NCBI GenBank assembly: GCA_950295325.1
Contig: OX485803.1
Coordinates: 17,112,001 to 17,176,000, forward strand
Source: Polytrichum commune
Taxonomy: Eukaryota; Streptophyta; Polytrichopsida; Polytrichales; Polytrichaceae
Direction: 5' to 3'
Length of the DNA stretch: 64,000 bases
Shown piece by piece: positions 37,603 to 49,776 of the stretch (its first letter is position 1; each line of letters starts with the position of its first letter). A program made the position numbers and the translations under genes. Below the pieces are notes generated by a model. The model was not told where the DNA came from, did not search any database, and saw only the letters and a list, made by a program, of their open reading frames with translations.

Positions 37603-37715
37603 AAGGGGTGTGAGCGCTACATATGTAAGAAAGGGGGGGGGGGCAACTTGTGAAGAAAACGAGTTACGTAATTAGGTGTCTAGCAAGCGAGTTTCTTAGT
37701 ATTATTGAGGGGTGA

Positions 37716-38150
37716 TTGGTGGGGGAGAGTGTTGTAGAGTGTAGGGGAGGGAGAGGGGAGTTGGCGATTGGAAGGCAGCGGCGGCGGTTGGCTGCTTACG
37801 TCGACCCAACCAACCAACAAACGTCCTCGCACATACAAAGACCCACCATGCGCCCTGCCATTCTCAACTCTCCACCCGCCCCTCATATTAACCTTAACTT
37901 CCTTCCTTGCTTCCCCGCTCCCCTCGCCTGCCTTCTTTCAATCGTGGGATCTGCCTCCCTTCCTCTCTCTCTCTCAGCCGCTGAATCTGCTTCAGGAGAG
38001 GAGAGGAGAGTAGAGTTGAGTGAGGATCGGAGAGAACCGTTTGGGGGTGGGAATCATTCTGGGGAACAGTTTGGGCTGCGAGTGGCTGTGAGGGTGGGAT
38101 TGCGGAAGATTGGTTGTGGGGAGACGGCCTTGGTGAAGGCGGAGGGAGGC
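37716..38150 (+). promoter_or_regulatory. GC-rich 5' leader of the dCTP pyrophosphatase gene, open in frame
   Basis: This stretch is free of stop codons in the frame of the downstream CDS from an ATG at 37,716; another in-frame ATG lies at 37,848 with ACCACC before it. It would encode 145 extra residues with low complexity. From the 37,848 ATG the peptide is Ser/Pro/Leu-rich with few acidic residues at first, somewhat like an organelle-targeting segment. It also holds CT-rich (37,960-37,977) and GAGAG-rich (37,995-38,015) stretches typical of plant 5' UTRs. Most likely it is 5' UTR; an N-terminally extended isoform is possible. Confidence 0.5.
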
Positions 38151-38932
38151 ATGGCCGGGAAGGAGAACGGGGCTGTGAGCAACAAGGTGATGTTGGGGCA
38201 GCCGCAGCCGCAGCAACAACAGCAGCAGCAGCAGGGTGAGGTGACACTGAATCACTTGTCGCGCAGAATGGCGGAGTTCGCCGCTGATCGCGAGTGGGAC
38301 CAGTTTCATAGCCCCCGCAACCTCCTGCTCGCTCTCGTAATTTTCTTCTCCCTGCCTTTCTTCTTCTTCTTTTATTCGTCCCCTTGTTATGTATCCAGTG
38401 CCAACTAACAGTCGGTGGGTGGTTGCTTGCTTGAGCGCACGGGTCCTTCTGGTTTTGGTGTGTTGTTGTTGCCAGTGGACTTGGATTTGTCGTTGTGGTG
38501 TGGAAATCGTATTGGCCGCCCACGCTTTTTGTTAAATGAATCTTGGTGTTTCGGGGGGTCTCGGTCGATCCTTGGCTGAATGAAAGAATGTGCGGTCGGT
38601 TGGTTCGTTGGATGTAGGTGGGCGAGGTGGGCGAGCTCTCAGAGATTTTCCAGTGGAAGGGGGAGGTGGCGCGAGGCCTGGGAGACTGGAATGAAGCCGA
38701 GAAGGAGCATCTGGGCGAGGAGCTGTCGGACGTGTTGTTGTACCTGGTGCGCCTGGCGGACGTGTGCAATGTGGACCTCGGGGATTCCGCGCTCAAGAAG
38801 CTGCAAAAGAACGCCATCAAATATCCAGTGGAGCTTTGCAAGGGGAATTCCAGGAAGTACCGGGACCTCTCATCCAAAGGCTATCGGCGGAACGCGCACA
38901 CCACCGAAAACAAAGTGTTCAACAGGGTTTAG
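38151..38932 (+). CDS. dCTP pyrophosphatase 1-like (MazG-like NTP pyrophosphohydrolase), two exons
   Basis: The family hydrolyses dCTP and modified dCTPs to the monophosphate and pyrophosphate, cleaning the nucleotide pool. Exon 1 is 38,151-38,336 and exon 2 is 38,618-38,932, giving 166 aa, close to the 170 aa of the human enzyme. The intron begins GTAATT and ends GTAG. Joining the exons creates the conserved 'LLLALVGEVGELSEIFQWK'. The Mg-binding acidic set of the all-alpha fold is present: E65 and E68 (GEVGE) and E97 and D100 (EELSD). 'EWDQFHSPRN' (residues 48-57) is the usual N-terminal segment. A Gln run occupies residues 19-28, before the fold. The ATG at 38,151 has a strong context (GGCATGGCC), but the frame is open upstream to 37,716. 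Base composition is GC-rich, unlike everything around it. I see no broken motif, so it is probably functional, and cytosolic or nuclear unless the extension is used. Confidence 0.93.
38202..38234 (+). repeat. CAG/CAA repeat coding for polyglutamine
   Basis: Codons for Gln, mostly CAG mixed with CAA, lie in exon 1 of the dCTP pyrophosphatase gene, encoding eight consecutive Gln after QPQP. Mixed codons suggest moderate stability. Confidence 0.9.
38337..38617 (+). other. Intron of the dCTP pyrophosphatase gene
   Basis: 281 bp, GT...AG. It begins with a pyrimidine-rich part (TTCTTCTTCTT) and is GT-rich before the acceptor TGGATGTAG. The phase is 0 (between codons). Confidence 0.9.
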
Positions 38933-39480
38933 GCATCAAGTCCCTCTTCTCTTCGCTTCAGAAAGTGCTGCTGCTTAATACCCTATGTTGCATGTTGCAC
39001 AGATGTTGGCCAGATTCGCAATCGCCTCCAATACACCATATGATCATCCTTGTAAGTTAGAGACTGCTCACCGCCACCCCCCAAAATCTTCTCCCAAGGC
39101 AGGCTGGCCCCTTCCAAATAGAGAACGAAACGGGGAGGGACAGCAGCATTCCGTCTCATCGTCCACCGATGAACAAAGGTGTTGCACATTTTATTCGACC
39201 GTATTTGGGGCCTCCGAGGCTGCTGTGATTCCTGGAATTGGGTGCGGTGGTCGAGAGACATCTTCATAGGAATCTTCCATAGTCGGCATTTTTCTTCAAT
39301 TCTTACGGTTTGGCCTATGATTGCGAGTTTCGGTCTTGTAGCCAAGTACATAGTAATCATGCTGCGAAACCATGTACAGTGCAGCTCGTCCAAAACTAAC
39401 AGGAAGTTTGCGATGAAAGGTAAAGGAGATAGTAGGCTTGGACAAGTAGGAATTCATCTGGTTGTACAAGAGTGAACACA
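38933..39480 (+). other. GC-rich 3' flank / likely 3' UTR of the dCTP pyrophosphatase gene
   Basis: The composition stays gene-like after the stop codon and then relaxes to AT-rich near 39,480. I see no second coding exon and no clear AATAAA signal. Opposed ORFs here are shadows. Confidence 0.45.
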
Positions 39481-40875
39481 AACATTACATTGCATTTATA
39501 CGTATGTGTACCAGAACTTGTAGCTTTTGTTGCAATCTTTGTTCTCCATCAATGTCATCTCGTTTGGTTATATCATCTTGTCCGATATAAATGTTGGATG
39601 GTTGGCACCTACGGTAATTAAGTAGGTACCTGATGGATTTCCAGGATCAGCAGAACACATTCTCTAGCTACTCTTTTTACTCAATTCTCTTGCTCATCTT
39701 TAGCCATTTTAGTGACTACTTTCAAACGGCTTCGGCCATTGCAAATGCGGAATCTTCGGCCTGACATGGATCTGAAATCCTGCCTGACAATTGACGTCAC
39801 AACGAATTTCAGAATCCTGGCATCACTAATTCGGTCGTGCCCGGCGAGAATTCTTGTAATCCGTTAATACAATATCCCACTGAATATATTATATTGACAC
39901 GTGTATGTACGCTGTTGTGGGGCGCTCCACAAAATACATCTACACCTAAGCTGAGCTTACTCACCGTTAGCTGCGATTTCTGTCGACATGGTGTGGGGGA
40001 CTGATTTGTTAAGATTAAAAAGAGACTGGATTTCTTTCAATCCTCTGATTGATTATATACCCAGTGATTGTCGAGGATGTTGCCTGGCCAGTATCAACCG
40101 TGTCTCAGACAAAGGATTAAAGTTGCAACCGGACGAGGAAAAACAATGCAGTCTAACTTGGCTTGGGCAGTGTGCATGAACGCTTCAATGAGAAATACTG
40201 GGATAGTAAGCAAGAACAGTTGGAAGATACTTTTGAAACATGCCATATCTTGCCATTGGAACCACTGGTGAAGAAACGTGCAATTGTATCATACTTATCT
40301 TACTCTGAAATAATTTCAGGAACTTCAATCCCAAAAAAATTTACACTTAACATCTCATCATCGACCCACATTTATTGTCTTCCAATCCTTAGTACATTTA
40401 TATGATCTGCAATTTATTCTATTTTTTAATTTTATTTTACCATGTTTAAGCCAATCATGCATACCGCTAATCTGACTAAACTCCAAAAATAGGCTAAATT
40501 ATGTAAAGTGTTGGTTTAAGCATCTCTAACTTAGATGGCAGCTAGAGAGGATGTAACATGTCACTTGACGTTGCATGACAAGTCACAAACAAATTCTTAA
40601 GCATGCAAGAGGCAACTCCCATGACCTATAAAATTATTCTAGAATGTCAAACTCTTTGATTGAAGTTGACAAGAGCGAGACATCTCACCTACTAATATGG
40701 ATGTGCAATTCTCGCATACTATGTGTTCCTCTTGTACTTGAGAATGGTATGATATCCAAACTTGACACTTGATATTTTTGGGGACAATTTTGACACAAAA
40801 ACCCGTACAACCCATTATTTGTTTTTGGATGAGTTCATTTGCTTTACTATGGGAATTTGTAAGTAGATAACATAA
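39481..40875. other. Transition from gene island to repeat-rich DNA
   Basis: Fairly complex sequence, not obviously repetitive. Frames at 39,988-40,179 and 40,163-40,405 have gene-like amino-acid composition (for example 'HERFNEKYWDSKQEQLEDTFE'), but I cannot assign a family and see no convincing splice structure joining them. This may be a small unrecognised exon or unique spacer. Confidence 0.3.
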
Positions 40876-40879
40876 AGTA

Positions 40880-41310
40880 TGCTCGCTGAAAGAATTTTGA
40901 ATCTTCACATTTATAAAGCCCAAATAATGTCCACACATAAACTGGTACACCACATTAAGCCCCCACCATCGAACATAAACTACCCACACAAAATTCTCAT
41001 TGGATCATTTATTAACCTACTCAAATGGATTGAGCACCATAGTATCACAATACAAAAGATCTCAACCCCCTCCAAGATTCTGGGTAATGAGTTAGCACAC
41101 ACCTTTGACAATCAAAGCTGACTAAAAGATAGAAAGACTTGTCAAACTCCATGTATTCACATAGTCCATAGAACCCCTTTTGGTACGAATGGACCCCCCA
41201 CAACCACCCATACCAACTTCCATATCCGTAAGCACTCAATATGTATATCCATAGTCATGGAGGCGAATAACAAATTAACATTTGAACAAATAGGTCTTCA
41301 TGATTGAAAC
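40880..41310 (+). mobile_element. LINE fragment, copy D (RNase H end)
   Basis: The plus frame 40,879-41,121 reads as the C-terminal half of an RNase H domain ('LLKWIEHHSITIQK', then 'ILGNELAHTFDNQ'), with the GNE.A(D/H) signature where the catalytic Asp is His. Beyond a stop, 'HIVHRTPFGTNGPPTTTH' (about 41,157-41,210) corresponds to 'HIPHPTPFWLASCPTTTH' of copy B, which ties this fragment to the 7-9 kb elements. The rest of the element is absent. Inactive. Confidence 0.65.
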
Positions 41311-44300
41311 AAACCCCATATCTCAAATGCACAAAGACGAAAGTTTTCAAATTTAAATATGCACAATATACATGGGAAATCATAGTAACTCAAACATAAA
41401 AATTTAGTTGACACTATTCATAAGCCCAACTTGTACACCGTGTACAACGCTTGACAAGGATACACGGTACCATCTTCTAACCCCTTTTGCTACTCACCAT
41501 CTTGAAAGCATTAGGTCACTGAAACACAATATAGCAAAATTTCAAAATCTTGCAAAGTTACAAAATTATTCTCCATGATTGATGATGGCAAACTAAATGG
41601 CAACCCACCAGACAACACAATTCTCTTGTTGTTGGCATTGTCATTGCTCCATCATCCCCCCCCCCTACGGATGTGTATTGGTTGAAACTAGTACATTTAT
41701 TGTCAATTTGTTTCTCCAAACTTCAAGGTCCCCTTTAATATTCTTAATAATCTTTTTAAATGTACACACTAGAGAAAAATAATACCACTTCCTTTTGTAC
41801 ATTATGTACGCTAATATCTCAAATAATACCCCTTCTTACACTCATATTAGTTCATACGTACTATGAAAAGTCCACCCCATGCCCCCCCCCCAAAAAAAAC
41901 CATCTATTTTATAGTGAATAAATGAAAATACTTAGCAAGGTTAACAACAAATCAATCATGGTTGAAGATGCATCGTTGAAAAACTATAATGAAGCCAACA
42001 ATGTTAACATGGTCTCAGAATTTAACACTTCAATAAGATTATTCACGTAATAAGCACAATCCTTTACGAGGGCTAGAAGCTAAAAGTAGAAAAATGTATC
42101 TCATAAAAGTTCTTAAAGTACGAGGCATGCTCACCACCCATAATTAAACTATGAACAAGCTTGAAAATCTCAAAATATCTTCTACTTTCATTAAATAAAA
42201 AAAACCTATTGAAAATAATATGTGACATCTCCCTTAAATACCAGCTATGGCTTGTCCTTAATAAACGATGTCCGTACAAGAAGCAATCCACTCTCCTCCC
42301 CTCACAAAAGTGGTGGGGGCGAAAATTTGCACACACAAGTGATATAAAATCATTGTAATATAATCAAATCCGATTGTAAGACTACAAGGAGGGCAACATA
42401 GTCTTACACCCACAATGATGAAGTCAAGTGGATTGACCAAGTTTTTCCAAAGAATGTGGTTGTCAAGAGTATATGCCGTTGGCAATCTAAGATGCATGTT
42501 GTGTGGTCTAAGATACCGCATGTGGTTGTGCAAATGCACATTGCATGTGACCTTTACAGACAGTTTGAAACATGATTGGCTTGAAAGCATACAAAAGCTC
42601 CTTGTACATCACAAAATCCATACAAGAAGGTGGAGGACAACACTCCTATGATGTTATAGCAAAATTTAGATAATTCAAGCATGAAAATGTTTGCATATAA
42701 TATGCAAACATTTTTCATGTGAAATTGTTTTCATCTAAGGAATGTAGATCAACAGTGAGCACTTTAAATTCCATGAAGAGTTTTGATAGTTTGATTGAAT
42801 TGTGGATTGTCTCTTCAAATTAACAATTGCGAATCATGTGAACCGTCAATTCAAGTCTTAGAATTGAAATTCAGATGTTGAGATAAAAATTATTACCTTT
42901 CTCTTTAACCAATCACGTAGACACTCCCGATTGTGTTAACGATCGGACCAATAGAATGGCGTCTCTATATATATTGGGCACATCATCTAATCAACTCTAC
43001 ATGTCCAAGTGTATGAAGCGTGGCCACATAAGGCCCACGTAAGTTGCCTTACATCATGCCAACCTCGTTGGTAAAACTCCATCCAACTGCAAGGAACTGA
43101 ATTTTCATAGTAACTCGAAAGTACTCCATGATTTGACAATTTTTGTTGGAGTCGACTGAATGTGACGATGGGGTCAGGTACTTAGCAACAACAAGATATT
43201 TTGCTCTGCTCCAAATTGGATTCTGTACAATGAGACTTTGGTGGATGTGACCTCAAAGACGAGACCTGTGCATGCAGGCTGAGGTGAAAAAATCAACTTT
43301 ATTAACACCGCAAGCAGCACAAGTGCTGTTTTCTATATACAATGCATATTGTACGGCCAAGGATTCGTGGTTTCTATTGTAAATTCGTCCGCTATGGAAG
43401 TGAAACACAACGAGCCATTCTTTTAGTCTGTAAGATGGCCATTTTTAGAGGAGTTGACATTGAAAATGGTACGAAAGACCCCAAATTACTCTAGTGGGGT
43501 CGACTTGGAAGGAAATGGCCATCAACCTTTACATGGATGCCACGAAATCAAAGCACCTAGTGTACCACAAAGTAACACGTGGACGATACAATTTTTCTTT
43601 TTTGTTCGTCCGTACACTAAGGTTTGCGTCTCTATAACGAATTCTTCACATGATGATCGCCGTACAAAAGAAAAAAAATCATTTTCAACTTTCATCAAAT
43701 GTCGAATCCACAGGAATCCAATTGCAATTGAGTCACTTGTGTCCATTAAGCCTTATCCCCTAAGTGCTTAAGCCCTTGAAAGTACACGTAGTTGTTGGTT
43801 GGATGCATGTTGAACAATAGGGTCAAAGTGCCGACTAAGGTTTAAAGTGGTACAAATTGAACATTCAATACAACAATATCACAAGAAGCGTTAGTGCCTA
43901 TTGAATTCAGGTGTAGCGTACGACATAGCATTGTTTGTGTACCCATCGTGGAAAACGCGGGGGACCAATCTAGTCTAGGTTATGAGGTCATAAGCTAAAA
44001 CATGTTTTCTAAAATATATTAGAAAACAACATTCTCAAGGAGTTCTTGAGAACCATCATAACAAAGAGGTTTTGAGGCACCATTGAAGGATCATATCCAT
44101 ACAGTTAAAAATATGCTTTTGCTCACCGTATGATGAAATTGGAAGTAACAAATCCAAGAAAAGTTAAACATATCTCATTAACTAACATATCACATTACAA
44201 TAAGAAACATGATAGCATTATTGGTTGAGAATATACATATACAAATTAGTGGCAAGTTGCAAGCATAATAAACAATCTTGAAATTCTCAAACTCTCAAAT

Positions 44301-45600
44301 TGTCTCTTGGGTAAGAACACTTGATGATATGTACGGGATGACCATGCATTAGGTTTTATAATAAAGCTTTTAAGAGGGGGTCCAATGTGATCCAATGAGG
44401 TAATGTGACCTTTTAAAGTGAAGTACACTTGTGGGAGAAGTGTTTGACATAACATTATTCAACTGCTTTAAGATCTTCCATTCTGATGATATTAGTACAT
44501 TGCTTCACCCGCATTTTTTAGCATGAATCTACTAGTGCAATGCTCCGGTGGCAAAATCAGCAGCATGCATAGTATCTCGGTTATTCCCGGCCCCATCCAT
44601 TGCACATAGTCAATTGAATAACGTTATCGAAGGGCTGAAATCAGTTGAAACACTGGATGTTCTAACCAAGTTTAGTTATTGAGCTCACTTACATCTATTA
44701 TATTGCAACTACGAAAATTTCATGGAAAAACATCTTTGTCTCCAAATGAAATTTTTGAAAGATAACACGATATTCAAATGTACAGGTTTTCTACACTAAC
44801 GTAGTATCACAAATGCATAATAAATGATTGAATAAGATCTAAGTAGTGTTATCACTCCTTATCAATCCAAAGATGCGTACGAATCAAGATATTTCATAGA
44901 TTTAAAACAAGAACCCCTCCCTGAATCCACTACATATTCTAGATTTTCTTATCCTTGGCATAGGGATACAAGTAAAAACCCAAGGAACATATCTCGTTGT
45001 CTATGATAGAAAGTCAATCCCGTGATTATAAATTGAAATTATTTACCCCATGATTTCTCAAAGGCATATGCAAATCCCTCAAATGGCAAGACCTTCATAT
45101 TCATACATAGTGCGATTGCAGACAAATGTGGACTATGTCAAATGTAGGAAATATGAGTTCTAAGAGATTTGAGAGGGATGGAATTGCTTTGCAATACACA
45201 AGCATTGTGAAGATTTCCACAATTTTGTGATACATGCGATCTTCATCGCCATACTCTTGTGCTTCTACGGATCCTCACGACACTGACCGTCATCTCCCCA
45301 ACATTCTATGTGTACCAAATACTACTTCATCAACAAACCTCCCTGCGTCATCTCCACCTTTGAATAATTAAGGAGAAGTTATGCTCCACATGAAGCTGAT
45401 ACTATTTGCTTCAAAGAGCCTCACTGTATCTCTCCTCCCTTGACAATTAACCTTATTTGCAAAAGTCCGAAGGCCGAGTACAAAGCAGTAGCCCATCTCC
45501 CAGTATGGCTTTTAATCTCCAATAGTTACATAGAGCAAATCTCACATTGGGACACCTACAAGGACTACTTCACCTATTCATGCCTTCATCAACTCTGCCA
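41311..45600. other. AT-rich unassigned sequence
   Basis: No gene recognised. C-runs lie at 41,657-41,666 and 41,882-41,890. A 20-bp foldback lies at 42,680-42,719. A TATATATATTGG element at 42,968 sits in GC-richer sequence and could be a core promoter of an LTR or lost gene, but no coding frame follows. Confidence 0.45.
42680..42719. repeat. Near-perfect palindrome
   Basis: CATGAAAATGTTTGCATAT and its inverse (ending TTTTTCATG) meet with almost no loop, with one bulged base. Such AT-rich palindromes can extrude as cruciforms. Confidence 0.85.
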
Positions 45601-46900
45601 AGACTGTTGGCATTGAGATACGCACCATATTGACTTTGCCTTGCTTGCTCGCATACATAAGTTTCAAGCATTGCAAACTACGGGTAATATATATAATTTT
45701 TTTGATTTACTCTACTACCAACAAGGCCTACATCTACATAACTTGCTCCAACATGGTTTTTTAGATGAAATCCTATCACCCTCCTTACAAACAACATACT
45801 TCTATTCACTTACAAAGCAACATTTCACCACACCTTCCCAACAAACCACATCACAACATATTTTGTAATAATCAACTCATATTGTTGGCCTCAGCTAAAT
45901 TGCATTGGTAATCTTTACTTCCTTCAACAATACATTCCAGTCTCCCAAGTCTATTATTTTATTACCGCTCCTTCTTGACCCAAACTCTAATTTCCCAGGC
46001 CTTGGTTCTTAAACCAATGTGGCCTAACATTGTCTACAATAGTCTCTTCATTTCTCAACATTATTCCCACAATCACCACTGCTAGTCTTCCCCCCTTCAA
46101 TTGCACTTGTTTCTTTCTCCCGCCATACACATTACAACACCTTAAGACCACAATTTAGTATGCCACCCCATTGTTGCTCCTCCTACATAACCAACACCCA
46201 CCAACTTTAGCAATTCTCCTACATACACAAGACACATACTAAATAACAACCACCACCCTCCATCACACCTACATTTCACCAAATATTGTACAAGCGTCCA
46301 TATATGACTTCACACAAGTTTTAATGTAGCAGAGCCTCAAGATACCCACCTAACTTTGGTTCATGCTTTACATTAAAACCATCTTCCTCCCTCCAACTTT
46401 CTCACTCATCACCACTCACTTTCTTTATACATCCCCATAAAACACTCTCACCATATCCTCCACTCTCATCTTAACCACTCCACAAATCTTTCCAAATATA
46501 TTTTCTAGTTCTTTTCCACATTGTCCCCTCACCCCCCCCCCCTCCCATTACTAATTAATCCTCCTACCTTCCCTTCACATCAATCAAAAGTATTTATTCT
46601 GTGAACCAACCTTTCAACCTATTCTCAACCTTACACAATGCAACCTCCTACTTTATTCCAACCCCCTTCTCATTCACTACTATTTGCATGATCCACCCAC
46701 TCTGGTAATCTCAAGACCATTGGATTTAAGAGTTCCTAGGAAGTGTAGAGTTGACCGTAAATGCTAATTGTTAGATCTATAGTCGGTAGGTATTATGGTC
46801 AGAAGGGGGTGGTCCGCAAAGGTTATCACTGGGCTTACTCTCACTCTTACTATTTTTCTCTCCCCCCCCCCCACCTGTCTCTATGTAAATAGAGACACAA
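45600..46900. other. C-rich, G-poor block, unassigned
   Basis: Strand asymmetry (many C, few G on the plus strand) is like that of the LINE fragments at 5.4-6.8 and 10.2-11.0 kb, and a 75-codon frame lies at 45,641-45,868. I could not find RNase H or nuclease-like motifs, so membership in that family is only a possibility. C-runs lie at 46,531-46,542 and 46,863-46,872. Confidence 0.3.
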
Positions 46901-48700
46901 AATTTCTAGAAAGCTAGCAAAATGAATGTTGAACAAAAGGATTTTGATCCAAATTGGATAATTGTTGTACAAATATATGTTTGCTGGAGTGAATTGTTGT
47001 TGGATATGTGGTTGCTAGAGTGAAGGCTGCAGCCGGTTGCAGTTCCATGTTGTATTGTTGTTGATTGCACAAGTTTATTGTTACATTAACTTCTGGTGTT
47101 TGAAGCTTAAAGACATGAAGTATAAATAGAGTTAGTAGTTAGAGATAAGGTTAAAGACAAAAGTTAAAGGATAAAGCTAAAGTGATTACTCTAGTCTTAA
47201 TTGGAGTGTTGGCTTGGAGGGTAGCAATAAGTCAACCATCCAAATATTATTCCTCATAAAGGTGGCTTAACCCTCAATCTTCTTATTACTCAGCCAACCT
47301 AACCAAAGGTGGGCGGTGAAGAAATCGGTGGAAGTTAGGTACCTCAAGCAACTCCCCCTCCCCTTTGTGGTAGCAACTACTAGGTACGACGAATGAATTC
47401 TAAATAACACTAAGGTGATTTAGGTTGGATGAAGAGCGATTCATTGAGGGATAAAATGATGGACTTATGATGAACTTAAGTGGTTTGCCTGAATGAATAT
47501 TATGCATTTGGATGATTGTAGGATATAAGAGGTCATTGTTTGGAGGCACTAAATAGGTCACCCATCCAGACAATCTTGTGGGTTGTTACTTTGATTAAAG
47601 TAGCAATTGTTACCACACCATGCAAATGGACAACTAACACCTTGTTCTCATATGTAAAGTATGTCATTAAGTATATACATCGTTCAATGCTCCCATGTCT
47701 AAATTGCACCCTTGCTTATTATAAAGTTAGACTATATGTGGAATCAAACTTCACATGTGTCGTGACCCTTGTTAGTTACCCTTATCTTATCTTCACCATT
47801 TCAAAACTCTAGCAAGTGTCACGAGCACTAACCTTGCACATCCCACATACGCGCATAGTTAGTTCCCCATACCAACCTTTAAGCTCATAGACTAGTGACC
47901 AAACCCTCTTACACATGCATTCGGGACTCTCCTCTTAGTGAGTAGACAATGGTAAGGTGCGTTCAATCTTGAGTTGATCATTGCGTTGCCGGAGCAACAC
48001 TGCATCAACCCAAAGCATATTTGGCAACTTTGCTCCCACGTTGGGCCAATGCCCGTGAAGGCCACGCAGTTCTGCCACGAGCGGGGTCGGTCAGCAACGC
48101 CGCCTCTCCATATAAGCCTCTAGGACTTTGGATAGGGTCCCTACCCCATCATCAAGTAACATTTTGTCTTTTTCCTAAGAGTTGGGGCTATGTAGACATT
48201 TTCCCTTAGCCACTGGGGCCGAAGTCCCCTAGCAACTTCAAACCTCCATAACTTTGGTGTTTGATCTCCAATGATATCAAGCAACCAATCCATCGACATC
48301 TACTCTTTGGTTACATGTTGATAGACTGCTCCTTTGCCTCATTCGGGCAAGTATTGTTGAAGTTATGGTTGTTCTAACCTTGGCAATATTGGGCGCCACT
48401 CCCAGATCACTACTGTCCCACCATAGCAACCCCTGGAATGTTGGGCATTGTCCCTACGTAGCGCCTCAGTTAAATTGTCATATCTCCTAGCTCACACCTT
48501 TGATTGGGAGTTTTTGAGCATTCTAGAATCCGGACGCCCAATTCTCATGGCCTTATCTTTATGGTTCCTAGTCTCCATGGGTGGCAGACATTTTCAACGC
48601 TTCCACACTAGGATCACTTGGGCCCTCTCACCTATGGCATCACAAGTCATGGGTGTCACTCTGGAGTCCCCCTTGTGCCCATGGTGTTGCGGGAACTCCT
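46901..48700. other. Unassigned sequence upstream of gypsy fragment
   Basis: No motif recognised. 47,900-48,700 is GC-richer and may be an earlier part of the same decayed gypsy polyprotein, but I could not place reverse transcriptase or protease motifs. Confidence 0.35.
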
Positions 48701-49265
48701 CATGGAGAGGTGCGTGATAACATGACCCTTGTCTGCGACCAACGCCATAATAAATATATCTTTGTAATGGTTAATCGTTTTCCAAATAGATTGAACTAAT
48801 CACCTATGCATTTCTCGATCATGTCTTAAGTCGATTAAGGGGTCCTGCAAAGGTATTGATGGACCAAGATAGAGGATTCTTCATCAAATTCCAAACCTTC
48901 ATATGCAAACAAACCTTCATAGAACATCGGACGACACTTTGGGATAATCTTGAAGTGGATGGGTTGGTCGAACGCATGGTGCAGACTATCAAGTAAGGCC
49001 TTCGAAAGTATGGGCTACAACATGGTCATCACAAAGATTGGGCCTTCCACTACCTTGGCTAGCCATGGGATATCGCTTCAACAAACAAGTTTCCATGTCC
49101 ACTTTCTCACCTTATTTTTCATTATATGGATGAACCCATGTTACCAATACCCACTCGATAGGCCATACAAAGAATGTTCAAGATGGATGATCATGAGGCA
49201 TTGTTAGCTGCATGTCAAGCATGTGCCAAGTGATTCCAATGCATCGTGCCCCAACGACGCTAGGA
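48700..49265 (+). mobile_element. Ty3/gypsy integrase fragment, frameshifted
   Basis: Pieces in three plus frames read in order as a gypsy integrase core. They are 'HNKYIFVMVNRFPNR' (about 48,745-48,790), 'AFLDHVLSRLRGPAKVLMDQ' (from about 48,808) with the core Asp, 'DGLVERMVQTIK' (from 48,958) with the catalytic Glu context, 'LRKYGLQHGHHKDWAF' (from about 49,000), then 'AMGYRFNKQVSMSTFSPYF' (49,064 on). The last motif is typical of plant chromodomain-type or related gypsy elements. Stops and at least two frame breaks make it a pseudogene. No LTRs were found. Confidence 0.75.
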
Positions 49266-49770
49266 TATGAGCATGCAAGCGTGAGCCTAAGAGCGGTGAG
49301 CCGGGATTGTGTGAGCCCACAATCTCAAAATTTTCAAAATGATGTAATTTTTTTATTTTTTTTGGTTAACGAATCAAAGATTGATGTTTTTTAATTAAAA
49401 AATACCAAATCTTTAAAATAACTATTACCACATGACCCATGACTATGGATTTTAGATTAAATAAACCTTGCGAGGTGATTCTATTGCATGTTTTAAAATT
49501 TATATAATGTTCAGGGAGGCCATCCCAAAGTGGGTTGACCAAGTCAGAGTACAAATAATTTAAAGGCAATTTTGAGGATAAGAGAGAGCAAATGTTGTGA
49601 AAACACCATAGGATGTGGAACATCGTATACATAATAAATTATTATTATATTATAGCAAGGGATACATATTGGATTATAAACATAATATTTGGCTTTTGGA
49701 TTTTAGGTATTTGAATATAATATATCGGTATAATTTATCTACTTGATTGCAGTCTAATATCTATCAACTA
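49266..49770. other. AT-rich spacer
   Basis: Nothing recognised. Confidence 0.5.
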
Positions 49771-49776
49771 ACTTGC

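Noticed and set aside
37894-38877. 327-codon open frame on the minus strand
   Set aside because: It runs antisense through the dCTP pyrophosphatase exons and intron; its Pro/Ser/Arg-rich content is what GC-rich antisense sequence gives.
45641-45868. Reverse transcriptase piece of the LINE family
   Set aside because: Composition fits, but no RT motif such as a YxDD box could be found.
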